A DNA stretch of 64,000 bases from Aquatica leii (Eukaryota > Arthropoda > Insecta > Coleoptera > Lampyridae), in the NCBI GenBank assembly GCA_035610365.1, contig CM069432.1:109883529-109947528 (forward strand). Direction: 5' to 3'. The translations under genes were made by a program, and so were the position numbers. The notes beneath the pieces were generated by a model. That model searched no databases, was not told the origin of the DNA, and saw nothing but the letters and a program-made list of their open reading frames with translations. Below, in pieces: positions 45,230 to 58,452 of this stretch (its first letter is position 1; the number at the start of each line of letters is the position of its first letter).

Positions 45230-47280
45230 TGTTATTATCAAATATTAAATTACAAAAATTAGGCCTCAAAATTACAGCTGTTATTCAGTACTTACCAACA
45301 GAAACACAAAAAGTGCTGAATAATTATGATTATAACTAACAGCTGTAGTAACACTACCAACCTAAAACAATGTTGATGCTCACTTGGAAAATGAGTTTTA
45401 ATTAAGTCCCTGTAGATACTTAACAATATATAGTTGTAGTAAGTATAAATACAAATATTATTTGGTTGTACTGTGTAGGTTGTACCTACAATGCACTGGT
45501 GGTAAAACAGTAGATTTTTCTAAACGATTGTCTTATACAACTCTCATCTATGAAATAGCTTTGTCACGTACGTCTGGGCGGAGTTTGCACCTAGGTGCAT
45601 GAGCCAAGCTTATTTCCGGCCGTCAACCAAAGCATGTAAAGAACAAAAGTATAGAATACATCAACTTATTTTGTAACAAACTGCGTTTATCCAAAATCTT
45701 AAAAAAAACAAAATCGTTTCTTCTAGTAAAGACAATCTAAACACAGAAAAACCTGCACTTAATTTAGAAACTTTAAAAGTTTTATCACAATGACTGTTGG
45801 TACAATTTTCTTAGAAAGCAGTTCGTGCTAAAGTAATAGAAGAAAATACTCTAAAACAACATGAGTTTCTTTTTTGGCACAAACTGCGAATAGATGATTT
45901 ACGGCGTCTAATTTTAAAGAAATTTGTACAATGCAAAAGAATTTTACTTTTGAAATATAATTAAAACTATTTTAATATTAAACATTAAAATAGTGTATTT
46001 TTTTAATGTAACATGGTGTTATTTTATTAATATTATATTAATATTATTACATGTTTGGGTTTACCGATCAAAATAACGGAGGGTTTTAATAACATTTATG
46101 AAACTTAAACCTTAAGGTTTTTTTAAATAATTTGAAGTTACTTAAGAAGTATCTATGTTACTAAAGCAAAATTTACAGTGAAGTGTAACAATAGATTATA
46201 TTTTATATCATAATTATATTAAACTTTACATCTTATACAGAGTGTTATAAAAGCTTTGATGAATTTAATTGCCTATCGTGTTTAATCAGTAAACAGTTGT
46301 TTATGTTGAAAAAATTATAATGATCATTTGTTTATTTGCGTTTAGCTAGCACACAATTTTTTAATTCAGTTAGAACTTTGTTGAAACACACGTAAAACAA
46401 AAACTTAAACAAATACATTTAGTGATTTTAAAACAAAGATAGCATGTTTTGGTAAAGCACAAGATTCCAGTTTTAGATTTATTTAAATAGCAAGTAGGTA
46501 TCTAGTTAAAAAGTATAAATACAACGTTCTTAAAAATAATTCATTTTTGTGCAAACTTGGAACAGAGAATTTGTCTTATTTCATCAGAAAAATAGTTTTA
46601 AATTTATTAACAATTTGTAAACAAAAACCGTTTAAAAAACATTAACTGTGCGGGTTTATAACATGTTCTTTAATTTAAAATAATGCATTTATTTTTACAC
46701 AATAATTGACTTAAAACCCTTTTTAAAAAATAAAAACTAATTTAAAAATCAAACCTTAGAATTTGAAATGGATAATATGTAAATTCTTCTTTCAGTCGGA
46801 CCTGCATTTACATATAAATTAAACGTAGCGTAACGTAAGTATAATTATTGAATATCAAAAGAATATAAAGTTTCAAATTTTTGTATTAAGAATAAGAAAT
46901 TTGAAGAAACTTTAATAAAAAGTCGATGTAATTATTTAATACAGTTGATTTAAGTGCTAGAATATTGTATTATTGAACTTTTTAATGTGTTGTGTATATT
47001 TGAAGACTTCTTCCAAAATTTATTTATTAACTTTAACGTTAATTAATTACACACAAGTTTTTTCGGTTTTATCCGAAATAACCAAAAGAATCTAAAATTG
47101 TTATAATATTATGCCAATAACAGTATTGACACTTAACAACACTACTCTAATTTCTAGCAATTTGTTTGTGATAATACATTCACTAAAATTTTGTTAAATA
47201 AAAGCTTTAATTCTAAAATTAATTTTGGGAACGGATAAAGAGAAAGAAAAAGCAAGTAGTTTTTTTTTAATATAATAAGG
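45230..47280. other. AT-rich DNA; one short Lys-rich frame
   Basis: A plus-strand frame at about 45826-45963 (VIEENTLKQHEFLFWHKLRI) resembles the helical tail of MADF/SANT-like or transposon accessory proteins, but it has no start or partner. A GC-richer patch occurs at 45560-45630. Otherwise nothing. Confidence 0.35.
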
Positions 47281-47790
47281 GGGGAACAGCTATCTCGGGT
47301 TGTCTCAGAGATAACGTATGGAAAAACAAATACATAAACTTAGAGATCAAGGCCGGCATATATAAGACCTGGGAGACCTATCATAACATATGCTGTAGAG
47401 ACAAGCGCAGACAACTCTAGAACCAAACAAATACTTAGGAAGGCAGAGATGAAAACGCTAAGGAGCATGACAGGCGTCACGATAAGAGACCGAATTAGGA
47501 ATTCTGCGATTCGCGAAAAATGTAAGGTCCCAGATATTGTCAGATAGTCAAGTCAACGACGAAGGGTATGGAACGACCATATCAATAGAATGGAGTAGTC
47601 ACAAATTGTAAAAATTGCCATGGACGGTAAGGTGGATAGCAGGCATCCTCCAGGAAGACCTTGTAAGAGATGGAGAGAGGTATGGCAGTCAAATTCCCAG
47701 GACCCGCAGGATAAGCCACACACAAGCCAGTAGGCTTAACGTAAAAGGAAGAAGAAGAAGAAGTAAAAGAAGAGAACTAATCTATAAACT
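47281..47790 (+). pseudogene. Non-LTR retrotransposon reverse transcriptase tail
   Basis: Frames contain CLRDNVWKNKYI, YKTWERPIITYAVETSAD, KAEMKTLRSMTGVTIRDRI and EKCKVPDIV. They end with RHPPGRPCKRWREVW, the order of the C-terminal region of RTE/Jockey-like reverse transcriptases in insects. It is broken by stops and 5' truncated, as usual for dead LINE copies. A GAA-rich tract follows at 47748-47775. Confidence 0.65.
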
Positions 47791-48986
47791 CACCAAAAAA
47801 ACTAAGCAATGCATTGCTCTTTAAAAAATACTCAAAATATTGCCGTTAACAAATCTCTGTTATCTCACTGACATTTACCACTCTGAAAATGCAAGCTGCA
47901 ATGTTTTGCGAAACCTCAGTTTGTTTGGGTTCACAAACGACAAAACCAAGTTCTACTTCTTGTTTTGACTCTCAAGGACTAAGACCAAGCCTAAAAAGTC
48001 TGGGTGTTTTACTACGACGCGGTCTAACCCGAAAGTCGCTTATAATCATAAACAAAATAATCGCGAAAGTTTAAGATTTTATAAAACGACGATGCAGTTT
48101 TTTGACATCACTCGACAACTTTTGTTTTTTTTTAAATAAAATCTAAAATAAGATGCATACACATTGCAAATTGATTAGGATTAGTTTTTTTTAGAGCGAT
48201 GTGTTGTGACTTAATTTTTACTTCTTCAGGCTACTATAATTTATTTCAGTAGGTACTCAACAATTAATCAAAACAGATTTACATAAGATATCAAATTATA
48301 GATAAAAAACATACAGATGTGAAGGTAAACTTGTTATTGTTATATTGTATCAGACAATATACTAAAAAACGAAAAATACTCGGAAATTCACCTTATACAA
48401 ATCTACCTAGTTGAGTTTGCATAACATGTTTATTTAGAAAAATAGTATGTAGTTATTACTCTTTCAGAAGAAGAAGAAGCAATTAAACTTAACACAGCGG
48501 AGTTTTAAAATCGCGCATAGAAGTGCACGCATGAAATTTTACAATTTACCACCGTTTTAATTTATTTATTAAAATATGTTTTTTAAGTGATTAAATCAAA
48601 ACAATTAATAGTATTATTGGAACCAAAAAAGAAGAGCTTTACGTCGTCGATGTAAAAATTTATTAACGACGATTAAACTATTTTACTGTAATTTATGTAT
48701 ATGATTCAAACAAAGACAGGAACACGTTTGACTGTGCTTATAAGTAAAGGCTTGCGTTAAACATAATTGTGTGCGATAGAAATAGAGGTTCGTATATAAA
48801 TGATGTTTGTATTACACCCCACAATAAATTTGATCAACGTATTAACTTTGTATTATTTATTGGAAACTACCTTACCGGCTGAAATTTATAACCTCTGTAA
48901 CTTGTTTATGAGATTGTTATTATTTATTTCTGTTGTATTTTTGTCAGTTCTTTTTAGAACTTTTGTGTAGTTTAATAAGTATTAAA
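47791..48986. other. Mostly non-coding; one GC-richer short frame
   Basis: The frame 47889-48074 (MQAAMFCETSVCLGSQTTK) is less AT-rich than its surroundings and could be an exon or an old element fragment. It has no homology I recognise. Confidence 0.3.
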
Positions 48987-50340
48987 ATGTCTGTTAGTGG
49001 TAAAGTTTTACGTTCTCAATCTCAACAATTTGTGTTCAGTTTCAAATCATTGTCTTCTGTGCAACAGGTAAGGCTTAAGTCTTAAATTGTGTTTGAATTA
49101 ACCATTTATTTCCTACAATGTGTAGCTAATGCTTTGGGGATTTCTGTTTTTACTGTTAAACGAATCAAGGCAAGAAGTACACTTAATCTGGTACTATCGG
49201 GTCCTGGTAAAAAAAGACCACGAAATAAAACGAAATACAGAAAATATACCTGATACTTCAAAAATGATTGTAAGAAATACATTGTACAATATGTATTCTC
49301 AAAGTAAGTCAGTGTTTAAAAAAAAATTTTGATTATTCAAACTTTCTCGTATTACAGAAAAAAATGTTACAATTAAAACTTTAAATGCTGAAGGTCGAGA
49401 CAATCATATTCTGTTGAGTGATAACAGTTTGAATCGTACACTACATGGAATGGTCTTTAAGTTTAAGAAGTTAACTAATCGTAGAGCTTTAGTTGAAAAA
49501 ACTAGCGTAGCACAACTTCGCCTATAGTTTCTAAAGGACTACATAAATTGTTTAAAATCACGATCACACCTCGAAGTTGTTCTTATGGATGAAACTTGGA
49601 TTTATTCAAAAGGAAATCCTGAAAAATCATAGCAAGATAATAACATACAAAGTGTAAAAAACCTGAGGGATATAAATAATGCTTCATTAGTATTTGCTTC
49701 TAACTGGCAAAAAAAAAGATTATCACAGTGAAATAAATGCCGAATTATTTAAAAATGGTTTGTTGAACATTTATTGCGTAATTTAAAAAAAGCGATTGTT
49801 AATTTTTGTTGACAATGTTCCATATCATTATTGAAACATTAATTGAAAAATTTGTAACATCAGTCTGGAAGAAGAGTGATATTGCTGCTTGGCTTAAAAA
49901 TCATAATATAAAATATGATTAAACATTATTTAAAGCAGAATTACTTACATTAACAAAAAACGCTCAGAAAGAAAAACGATATGAAGTAGACAAAAAATTC
50001 GAAGAAATGGTCATGTGATATTGAGGTTACCACCATAGCATTGTAAATTTAACGCAATAAAATTAATATGGGCACATGCTAAGAGCTACTTTAATAAGCA
50101 CATAGGAAGAGAAGGGTATAAAGATCAAAATGTGTTGGCAATGTAAGCAGAAACTGTTCCGATGAACTTTGTGCAAGCTGTATTCGTCATACAGAAACCG
50201 TTATTACAAATTGGTATGAACGTGAAAAAGTTTTTGATATCACAGTGAATGAACTGATTATACAAGTTAATTGTGATTTGTGTCAAATAAGCTTTGGGAA
50301 AAAATTGTTTGATCGCTAAAATTGCAACGACATAGTTGCA
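48987..50340 (+). pseudogene. Intron-containing DDE transposase pseudogene (Tc1-like superfamily)
   Basis: The ATG at 48987 opens MSVSGKVLRSQSQQF, and a donor follows at 49068. After an acceptor near 49124 comes the helix-turn-helix ANALGISVFTVKRI. A second donor (near 49302) and acceptor (near 49358) flank another intron-like gap. Catalytic parts are VVLMDETWIYSKG (first Asp, about 49580), FVDNVPYHY (second, about 49805) and LRLPPYHCKFNAIKLIW, where the usual Glu reads Lys. Multiple stops. The LPPYHC-x-x-N-x-I segment is typical of this insect/Hydra transposase family. Confidence 0.65.
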
Positions 50341-50700
50341 TTTAAAAAATGTAATTTTGTTCCTTTCAATAAAATATAATTGAAGTTATGCTTTTTTTTT
50401 ATTGTAACAGGTAAAACAAAATACTTCGTAAGATAACATCGTGTTAAAGTTTTGCAATGGTGTGTTTTGTATATAATCCTATATCCATAATAATTTTGTT
50501 GAATTGAAATTAAAACGATATTTTGTTGGTCTAAAATTCAATATTATCAAACGTTTCCAAAAGTACTTAGATAGGTAGACTGTGACTGCTCATTGCACTG
50601 TACGAATTTGATTGTCATTATTGCAACGCTTGATTTGATTGTTTTTTATATTAAATCATACCCATGATTGTTATGACGTAGAACTTTTCTTTCGTGATTA

Positions 50701-51105
50701 CAAGATTATATTAAAACACAAGTTACAAAATAAACACGCTTCGATCACCAGACCGGATTTTATACGCGCGCAGCGGCGAGTTTAGGAATAAGTAGAGTGA
50801 TTGAAACGTATTCTATGACGCGTGTTTTTATACTATTTTCTCTATTTTGATTCAATTTTAATATTTTTAGTATGATTTTAATTTTCAAACAACATTCGGA
50901 AACTATAGTATTTTATTGAATTGGCAACACTTACACTTTGACATATTGAAATTTATGTATGTTAATCTAAAATTTCATATAAAATGATCTCTTTATACCT
51001 TTATAAGTATATCACTTTGGATCAATAGGACGCCTCTATTTTATCTTATAAAGTTACAATAATTTTGATTTCTTTTCAATGTAACGTCAACTTACGATGC
51101 AGAGA
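50701..51105 (+). repeat. Interspersed repeat, copy A
   Basis: About 400 bp, the reverse complement of which recurs at 59628-60034. Both copies share TATTAAAACACAAGTTAC, AGAGTGATTGAAA and ATGTAACGTCAACTTACG segments. Confidence 0.75.
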
Positions 51106-53235
51106 AACCAACTTTGAAAAAACTAACAATACTAAAATTCGTGTAAGAATTTGCAAATTGTTACACAGATTTTAGTGTAAGAATTGCTAATTCCTATGTC
51201 AAAACAGCTAAACAAATTAGTAGCCTAAAAAACATTAAACGCCGCTTGTTAAATGACAATTTGACAGGCGCTAGAAACAACTTTTAATAAAATAAAATAA
51301 AATTTTGAAACACCCGACATAAGTTATTTTAACACAATGTCACATAAATCATCATTTTTATAACAAATAATATAAATTATATGTAACACATATACTGTAT
51401 ATACATCACAGTGATGTCAAATTGTTACATCAAATTTATGTCACAATTAAGGTAACATGTTCTGGACAATTTCATACAAAAGTGATGTAAATGTTACATC
51501 TACGTTACCTAAAAGTAAAACTGGTATATTATATTCACATAATTGTGATATAAAAATGTTTAGTGGGACGTGAATAAATCTTGTATTGCTGTAACCATAA
51601 AATGTTTATTGTGTATTTTTTATTATCAAATCAATATTTAGGTAATTAAGTATATATAACTATGAATTTGCGTTTATTTATAAATCTTTTTATTACACCT
51701 ACGTACAAGCATGGATCACATCTGGTTCGGTATACTAGACGACGCATTGCTCCTTCAGTTTAGTTCAAAGTTATAAGGATACTTATGCTATCAGTTAGGT
51801 AGTTATATATATTGTGGCAGTTAGTTGTAACCCGTGCGAGGTACGTGTTCCAAGGCCATAAACTACTTTTGCAAAAAGAGCAAGAAAAAGAAACCAAGCC
51901 AAGCCTGGTATCCACAAACATTAAGCCAAATCAAGTTTTTATTCTGTAATTTATTATACTTCCATTAAAGTCTTCTTCTATAATTGCTTCCTGCTTGTTG
52001 AAAAGCTACTAGAATTTTTGTATCATGTATCCGTTTTATCAGTAGTAGCACAAATGTAACTACATCAATTTTTGATTTCTAAAATAATAAGGTTTTGCTT
52101 TTCTTTATAATTATATAAATTACTTTAAATAGGAAAGCCCATGTCTGTAAAAACGTAAAATCCTCCATAAATGATAAAAATTTATTAAAGTGTTTTATAT
52201 TCTACATTGCCAGTTTCAGCAACTATAGATCTTTAACAGCATTTTGTACTTAAAAAATCAAAATTTGTTGCTTGGTTCTTCTAAATAAATCAAACTAAAA
52301 CGTATTGGTTTATTAATTATTTTTTTAGGTCTATTTTCATATAAACTAAATGGCGAAAAACTATTTTTAGTGTCCGAATTATGTTAGTGTCTTTAATTAA
52401 AAATTTTCTGTTTCGTTCAACAAGTGAGTTATTGAAAATATGTAAAAATTTAAAGATTTGTGGTGGTAAACAATTGTCCAATCAGAATTAAAGAATTCTA
52501 ACAGGTACCTTTCATACCAAAAGTTTTAATATGTACTCATGTTTATGTTTATAAATTATTAGTGTTATATTTAACTTTTATTCATCTTTATTAAATGGTT
52601 TTCGTAAAGCGGCAAGTACAGAATACTTATTCTATATAACTGCAATCTTACATAACTTAATAACAAAGTTTGTTTTTGTTTAGAACAATTTAAATTAGTG
52701 TAGTCTTTGCCTTTATTTTTTTAATACATCAACGTCAATCATAATTCAATTTGAATAATAATGATTAGTTTACAAAATATTAGTTAATTCTAACTTTTTG
52801 TTTTTTTAGTTCAAATGAAGCAACATTTACACTTGTCGTAGAGTTCTTCGACAAGCAATAATAATCTACTGTGTGACTGTTTCCTTTAGGCAAAGCTACC
52901 GAATTAGTTGCTTATGCAACCAGAGAGACAACGAAGTTTATAAAACAAATAAGGTAAGTTAGTATACAGTGCATTTTTTAAAGGTGTCCGTAGGGATATA
53001 CATGTTTATATTTTAACCCTATGTATCTATGTGGGTTTGATACAACTTTTTATTTAAAAAAATAGAATAGAATTTTTTCTACATAATGGACATTTTGCAA
53101 ACAGCACATTTGTTCTTATTGAATTTATTGTAGGATTTAAAGTTTAAATAATTATATGAAAAATGAGTGCGTGAGAATCAGTTCATCTTTGAAATTTGCA
53201 AAACGTTGTAAACGTGTCTTTAATGAAATAGATGA
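51106..53235. other. AT-rich DNA with possible retrotransposon leader
   Basis: Short TGTTACATC/GATGTAAA inverted motifs cluster at 51410-51530. A GC-richer patch at 51720-51960 could be an old LTR, but no matching partner was found. Confidence 0.35.
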
Positions 53236-53870
53236 TATATCTCAGTGGTTTTCTACGTTAAGTTTCAAGAGTGGTTACTAGCATCTAGAATTGGAACTTA
53301 AGGACTCAAAAAACAGCTTTTACGATTGGAACTGGTTTGTGTACGTTTACTGTGATGCTTTTAGACCTGCATAACGTTCCTGCAACATTCAGGCGTTTGA
53401 TGGAGATCATCTTGCAAGGACTGTTTTGGATGATGTGCGTGGTTTAACTAGACGACGTAACTGTAAAGGAAGTGTTCTAACGACTATGTGTGGCCAATAT
53501 AAAACTGAGCTCAAAGAAGTGCTATGTATTTAAGAAGGAAATGCAACACTTTAAACATTTTGTATCTAGAGACGCAGACAAAATCCGAGCACTGCAAGCA
53601 TAGTTAAGACTAATCGATAAACATTAGGTTCAAAATTTCCTTAAGTTGTGTATCTATTATAGACGATTTGTACCCGAATTTGTCAATATTGCCAAGCTTC
53701 TGAAAAAGTTGACTAAAGAAAGAACAGAATTTAGATAGGACAAATGACAAGATAAATCAAAAGATTGCAAGAATATAACTATGACACAAAATACCGTTCC
53801 GAAAACAGTCACCGGACCTCTTATGCTTTATCCAGTAAATCATCTCCGGCAGACTGTATCTATTGTTTGC
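53236..53870 (+). pseudogene. Gypsy reverse transcriptase/RNase H remnant
   Basis: Frames contain SQWFSTLSFKSGY and a YRRFVPEFVNIAKLL-type segment near 53660. Near 53755-53860 is RLQEYNYDTKYR...ALSSKSSPADC, the RNase H C-terminus of Ty3/gypsy elements. The catalytic YxDD is not intact, and frameshifts and stops are frequent. Confidence 0.65.
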
Positions 53871-55444
53871 GAATTAAAAAAAAATAAATATTTTCAACTC
53901 TTTGATAGTGGAAGACGGTCTTCTTAAACAATCTCTAAAAAGTGTCAAAAGTTGCATCTTTCTTACATTATCTTTGGCGTTGCTAAAGAATAATTGCTTT
54001 AAAATAAATGTAAACCACTTAACTAATTTTACACGTAGGTAGCATTACGTTTAGATATTTTGGTGTCGATAGAAGAATGAGTATTTGAAAATTTTGTTAC
54101 TTAGAATAAAATAGAAATCTTTGATATCTTAATGGTCCTAACAAATGAAAAAATTGTCTTAGACAATCAAGTAAGTTAATTTGTTAATTAATAAGTTATC
54201 TTGAAAAATAAAAATATAACAAAACTTAAACTCTAACAAACGTAAACGTGTCACGTAATCCAAAGTGTTATATAAATCTAAGGAAGAAAGAGAAAAACAA
54301 CTTCACAAAGCTTAACAAAAAAAGCAGTTACAAAACTGTATCTTTTGCTGATTATAAGGGATCAAGAAGAAGATAAACTTTATTTTAAAATATTATTATA
54401 TTTACGTTTGTATTATTTTTATTGTATATTTACATCATCATACTTATTTAATTACTGTATTTGTTTAAATCGGTTAGAATTTTATCTGAAAATCCAAGTC
54501 CTTTTAAAGTGAAGCAATGTTTATCTTATTAACCTTCTCTTTTTAACGTTTTGTTTAAAGCGGTGGAATATTTATTCTTTATTTCCAATGCTACAAGAGA
54601 CACATACAACGTGGAATACACGTTTTTCAACATACTGGCATATAAAAGTGCAATGCAAAAAATTCTGAACTCGTAAAGTTGTAAGAGAAAAACGAAAAAC
54701 AATTTATGAGTCACTCAAAATTAGCAGGTTAATGTATAAAAATAAATCTGAGAAAATAGGATTGTGCGCGTTTGCGCAAAAATTGTTATAAGTAACAAGA
54801 ACAAACACGCACGTCAGACACACGTCTAAATCAGTTACATTAGTTACAACTAATCAATGTGGTTACTCAAACAATGGTAAACAGTGTTATGTTTTGAAGA
54901 GCACTCTCAAGCGTAAAGTTAAAAACAGAAAGGCATAAAAACCATAAAATGATTAGATAGTAGAAAGCTTACATTTCCATCGTAGTTAATGAAAAAATTG
55001 AGGAGCGTTTTTTCAAAATAGCACAAGTCCATATCAGATGCTATATGAGCTTTTAATGAGTTTCTGTTGTACATTCTAAATTTAACGCATTTTTGATGTC
55101 AGATCTATTCAAAACTGCACACATTTTAGGAAGAACCTGAAGTGAAAAGGTTCGTTCAAAGTAATCAATTTCATCCTGTAATCGATGCATATAGCTGACT
55201 TATTGAGTAGGTCTTATTTAAAAGAGGTTGTTTACAGTGTGGAAAATTATTTGAATATTAGCCATTCAAAAAGAAAATTATTTTAAAAAGAAATTGGCAA
55301 CGACGAAGATTTAAGAAGATTTCAAACAAGGTTGCCATTGCAAAGTAAAATGGTTCCCAATTCTTTGAAAGTTTATTGGTCATATTAAACCAATATACAG
55401 TTTCTTAATAATATACAATTTTTAAACAATAGTCTAATTGTTTC
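53871..55444. other. Non-coding spacer inside the gypsy remnant
   Basis: AT-rich, probably a later insertion or decayed sequence between the RNase H and integrase parts. The frame at 54529-54714 is not supported. Confidence 0.35.
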
Positions 55445-56243
55445 AGAATCCTTAGTACCGGATATGCTTGAGGCATCAGTAAAACACTTTCATTGGCTAA
55501 ATCTATAGTCTTTACTGGCTCAATATGAATAAAGACATTGAGTCAATGGTACTCAAATGTAAAATTTGTGAGAAATATCAAGCAAAAAATTGTAAAGAAC
55601 CTATGATACCGCATAAAATTCTACAAGAGCCGTTTAAAAAACTTGCGGTTGGTTTATTTGATTTTGGCCGCAAAAATTATTTATTAGTTCGCGATTATTA
55701 CTCCAAATGGTTTGAAATAATAAAAATAACTGACAAAACATCTAAAACTACAAATAATAGTTTTTAATTAATCATGTGGTGCGAAATAAAATAATTGCTG
55801 ACAATTCCTGGGAGCGTTACCAATTTTCAAAATACTGGAATTTTCAAATTACTACAAGTAGTCCTTATTATCTTAAATCTAATGGTTTAGAAGAGAAAGC
55901 AGTAGGTATAGCAAAAAATATGTTAGGAAAATATGAATATCTTTCTATTGCTTTGTTATATTATAGAAATACACCTATCGTTGGTATAGGATTATCTCCT
56001 GTAGCACTAGCATTTAATAGAAATGTAAAAACAAATATACTTTAGAAAGTAATTTGTATCACAACAAATACAACCATAAGTTTCTAAAAATAAAATAGAC
56101 GTTAAGCGAATAATAGATAAAGCTTATTATGATAGAAATGCAAATGATTGTAAGGATTTAAAGGATGGTGATGATCTAGTTTTAAGAAAAGATAAAATTT
56201 GTGTGCCCGCGATAGTAGAACAAAAAATAACTGATTATTGATA
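55445..56243 (+). pseudogene. Gypsy integrase remnant
   Basis: The frame at 55525-55767 begins MNKDIESMVLKCKICEKYQAK, the HHCC zinc-binding end. The core follows with YYSKWFEIIK, but the first catalytic Asp position reads LAVGLFDF rather than the usual Asp. After a shift near 55770 come ADNSW (second Asp), TSSPYYLKSNGLEEKAVG (Glu) and YYRNTPIVGIGLSP. A last short frame to 56243 (AYYDRNAND, LKDGDDLVLRKDK) is the typical integrase tail. Inactive. Confidence 0.75.
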
Positions 56244-56534
56244 AATAATTGATATAAACAAACGCACAGAAAAATATTAAATATATTTAACAAAAACAAG
56301 ATGCTCTTTGTTAATAAATTTATAAAAAGATAAGAATTTACCAAGTTAGTAACAAACTATTAAATAATATAAACCATAGTAAATTGTCAACATATGTACA
56401 AATTACTACATGTATGTAGTAATAATTAGTTATAAATATAGAACTGCAATTTAAATTTATTCTATAAAAAATAAAAATATAAGAGATTAAATTTGTTTTA
56501 TTATCATAGATTAGTGTTGAGCATGGTAACTTAC

Positions 56535-56808
56535 TTTACTTCAGCAGGAGATTGTGCCATTAACCAGTAAACTTCGTGCGGACATCTACACCCAACAACA
56601 AGAAGTTGACCTATATGGCAAGTACGTGGTATTCGAGGTGATCTAGGCACTTGTCTAGTCCATTCTCCAACTGCTAAAAGGTCGGGTGCTTCTCTTATTC
56701 GTACACGACCTCTCGGCCTACTTAACCCTTTGTCTGCGTAAAAAGCTATAGTTGAATCTTCATATAAAACTACCCATTCCTCACTCCATCTTTTACAAAA
56801 GAAACCCC
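56535..56808 (-). CDS. PH-domain-like exon of a host gene
   Basis: On the minus strand an acceptor (TTCTTATTACAG) precedes 56808 and a donor (GTAAGT) follows 56535. The 274-bp exon enters completing a codon with two bases and leaves with two extra. It encodes FFCKRWSEEWVVLYEDSTIAFYAD, a pleckstrin-homology-like opening (basic patch, Trp, V-V-L-Y-x-D-S-x-I-x-F-Y). GRVRIREAP, CHIGQLLVVGCRCPHEVYWLMAQSPAEV follow, resembling strands and the C-terminal helix. Codon use is GC-richer than its surroundings, and there are no stops. It probably binds phosphoinositides or partners at membranes. Gene identity is unknown. Confidence 0.75.
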
Positions 56809-58150
56809 CTGTAATAAGAAACATATGTTACATTACTCAGCATACATTAAAAATACGTTACACATTTTTTACGTTTAATTGTAATTATAAATTGAATAAC
56901 GTATTCTTTGTTAAAATTATGCTATATGTACTGTATATAAAATAAATTACTCTTACAAAAACAAACATAGCAGCATTTAGAATATGAAAATATATATTTG
57001 CATAGAAATTTCTGTAAAAACTGTAACTGTCAGTTAAATTGTGTAAAAAACACATAAAAAATGTAATTAGAATAAAAATTGTTATTTTAACGAAAAAACA
57101 ACAAATACAATTTTGTAAATTTGTAGTTATGTATTAATACTCCTACTCATTTTTCTATTTATAATATTCTCAATTATGTATAATGCATTTCTGTTATAAC
57201 AAAATTTGACATCAACTTTCTTGTTTTAAATATAATGTTACAGTTTTTATTGGATTTTTGAATTCTACGCTTAACTGTATGTTAATTTCTGTAATAGTTA
57301 ATAATAGTTATTAATTGTGGTTGTCAAAAAAAAAGTAAAGTAATACTTTCAGTGTTATTACTTATTAGCAAAATCACATTTGGATTATTTATTTACATTT
57401 ATTATCCGGTCGCAGTTTCTTTAATCTGATTCTAATTTAAGGGCAACTAGTTGTTTTCTATTTATGTAAAATACTATATAACTGTTGATGAGTATTTATA
57501 ATTAACTCTACTGTTGCTACAACTTACAAAACTTTATCGTAACGTGTAACTTGATTGTTATTATTTTAAAACAAACAACTATAGTGTATTGAAACGCATC
57601 GAAGGTTCAAAATAATTCATAGCAAGTACAGAAAAGGATATAATGTTTTAGTAGCATATATCATAAGAACATAAAAGGTAATCGCTGAAAGTTGCAAGTT
57701 AGTCATAAATCGTAAGAAGAATTTGTTGGTCTAAATAAGTTTACAAATATCTAGTAATAGTCATATATGAATGTTTAGTGTTAGTTGTATTAAAAACTAG
57801 TTACATTTATAATAACCGTAAATAAAATTACGTGTAAATAGTTAGTTAAAAATAAACTAGTTTTAAAATCCGTTACAATTGATATCAGAAATGGAATAAT
57901 TTTAAAGTTCGTTAATTTAATATCCTGTAAACTAATAAGTGGCCAGTAAGTGTTTTGCATCTTGTATAATAACTGAAAAATAAGTTTAACATTATTAAAC
58001 AAATTCTTCTAAAAATGAAGAATATTAAATTTCTTTTTCTTAAGATTGTTAGCGGTTAATTTGCGTATCTGTAAGCTTACGTAACATACGTTTGAGGTAG
58101 ATTTATATAGCTTTGTAATTAATGAACTATTTAACTAAAAATATTTACAT
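56809..58150. other. Intronic AT-rich DNA
   Basis: No coding or repeat feature is supported. It presumably precedes the PH exon within its gene. Confidence 0.4.
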
Positions 58151-58452
58151 ACACATACCGACAGAAAAGCTTTATTACAGCAGAGGGTTAGGTTAAGCAG
58201 CCGAAGGCAAAGCTCGAAATCAGAAATATGCTCGACAATAAAAAAAGCCTTTCCCCAAGGTATGTATATTATTTTATTCACACTCAGTTAGTAACGTACA
58301 GTTTTGTGAATAAAATTGTATACAAACCTTGGCAAAAGTGTTCCATTTGTCTCGAGAACTAGTTCACCTCGAGGCTATGCCTCTCGGTAAACTATAGTTC
58401 TCTCGACAGAAATGGAATACTTTCCGCCTCGGTATGTAATCTACTATTACTT
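58151..58452. mobile_element. Structured MITE, internally deleted copy
   Basis: It matches 40001-40170 (diverged) and 40450-40603 (nearly identical, including the TGTCTCGAGAACTAGTTC hairpin), and lacks about 280 bp of the middle. The boundary at 58300 (CAGTTTTGTGAATAAAAT) marks the deletion. Confidence 0.7.

Noticed and set aside
56102..56344. Minus-strand hydrophobic frame
   Set aside because: Antisense to the gypsy integrase tail; low complexity.
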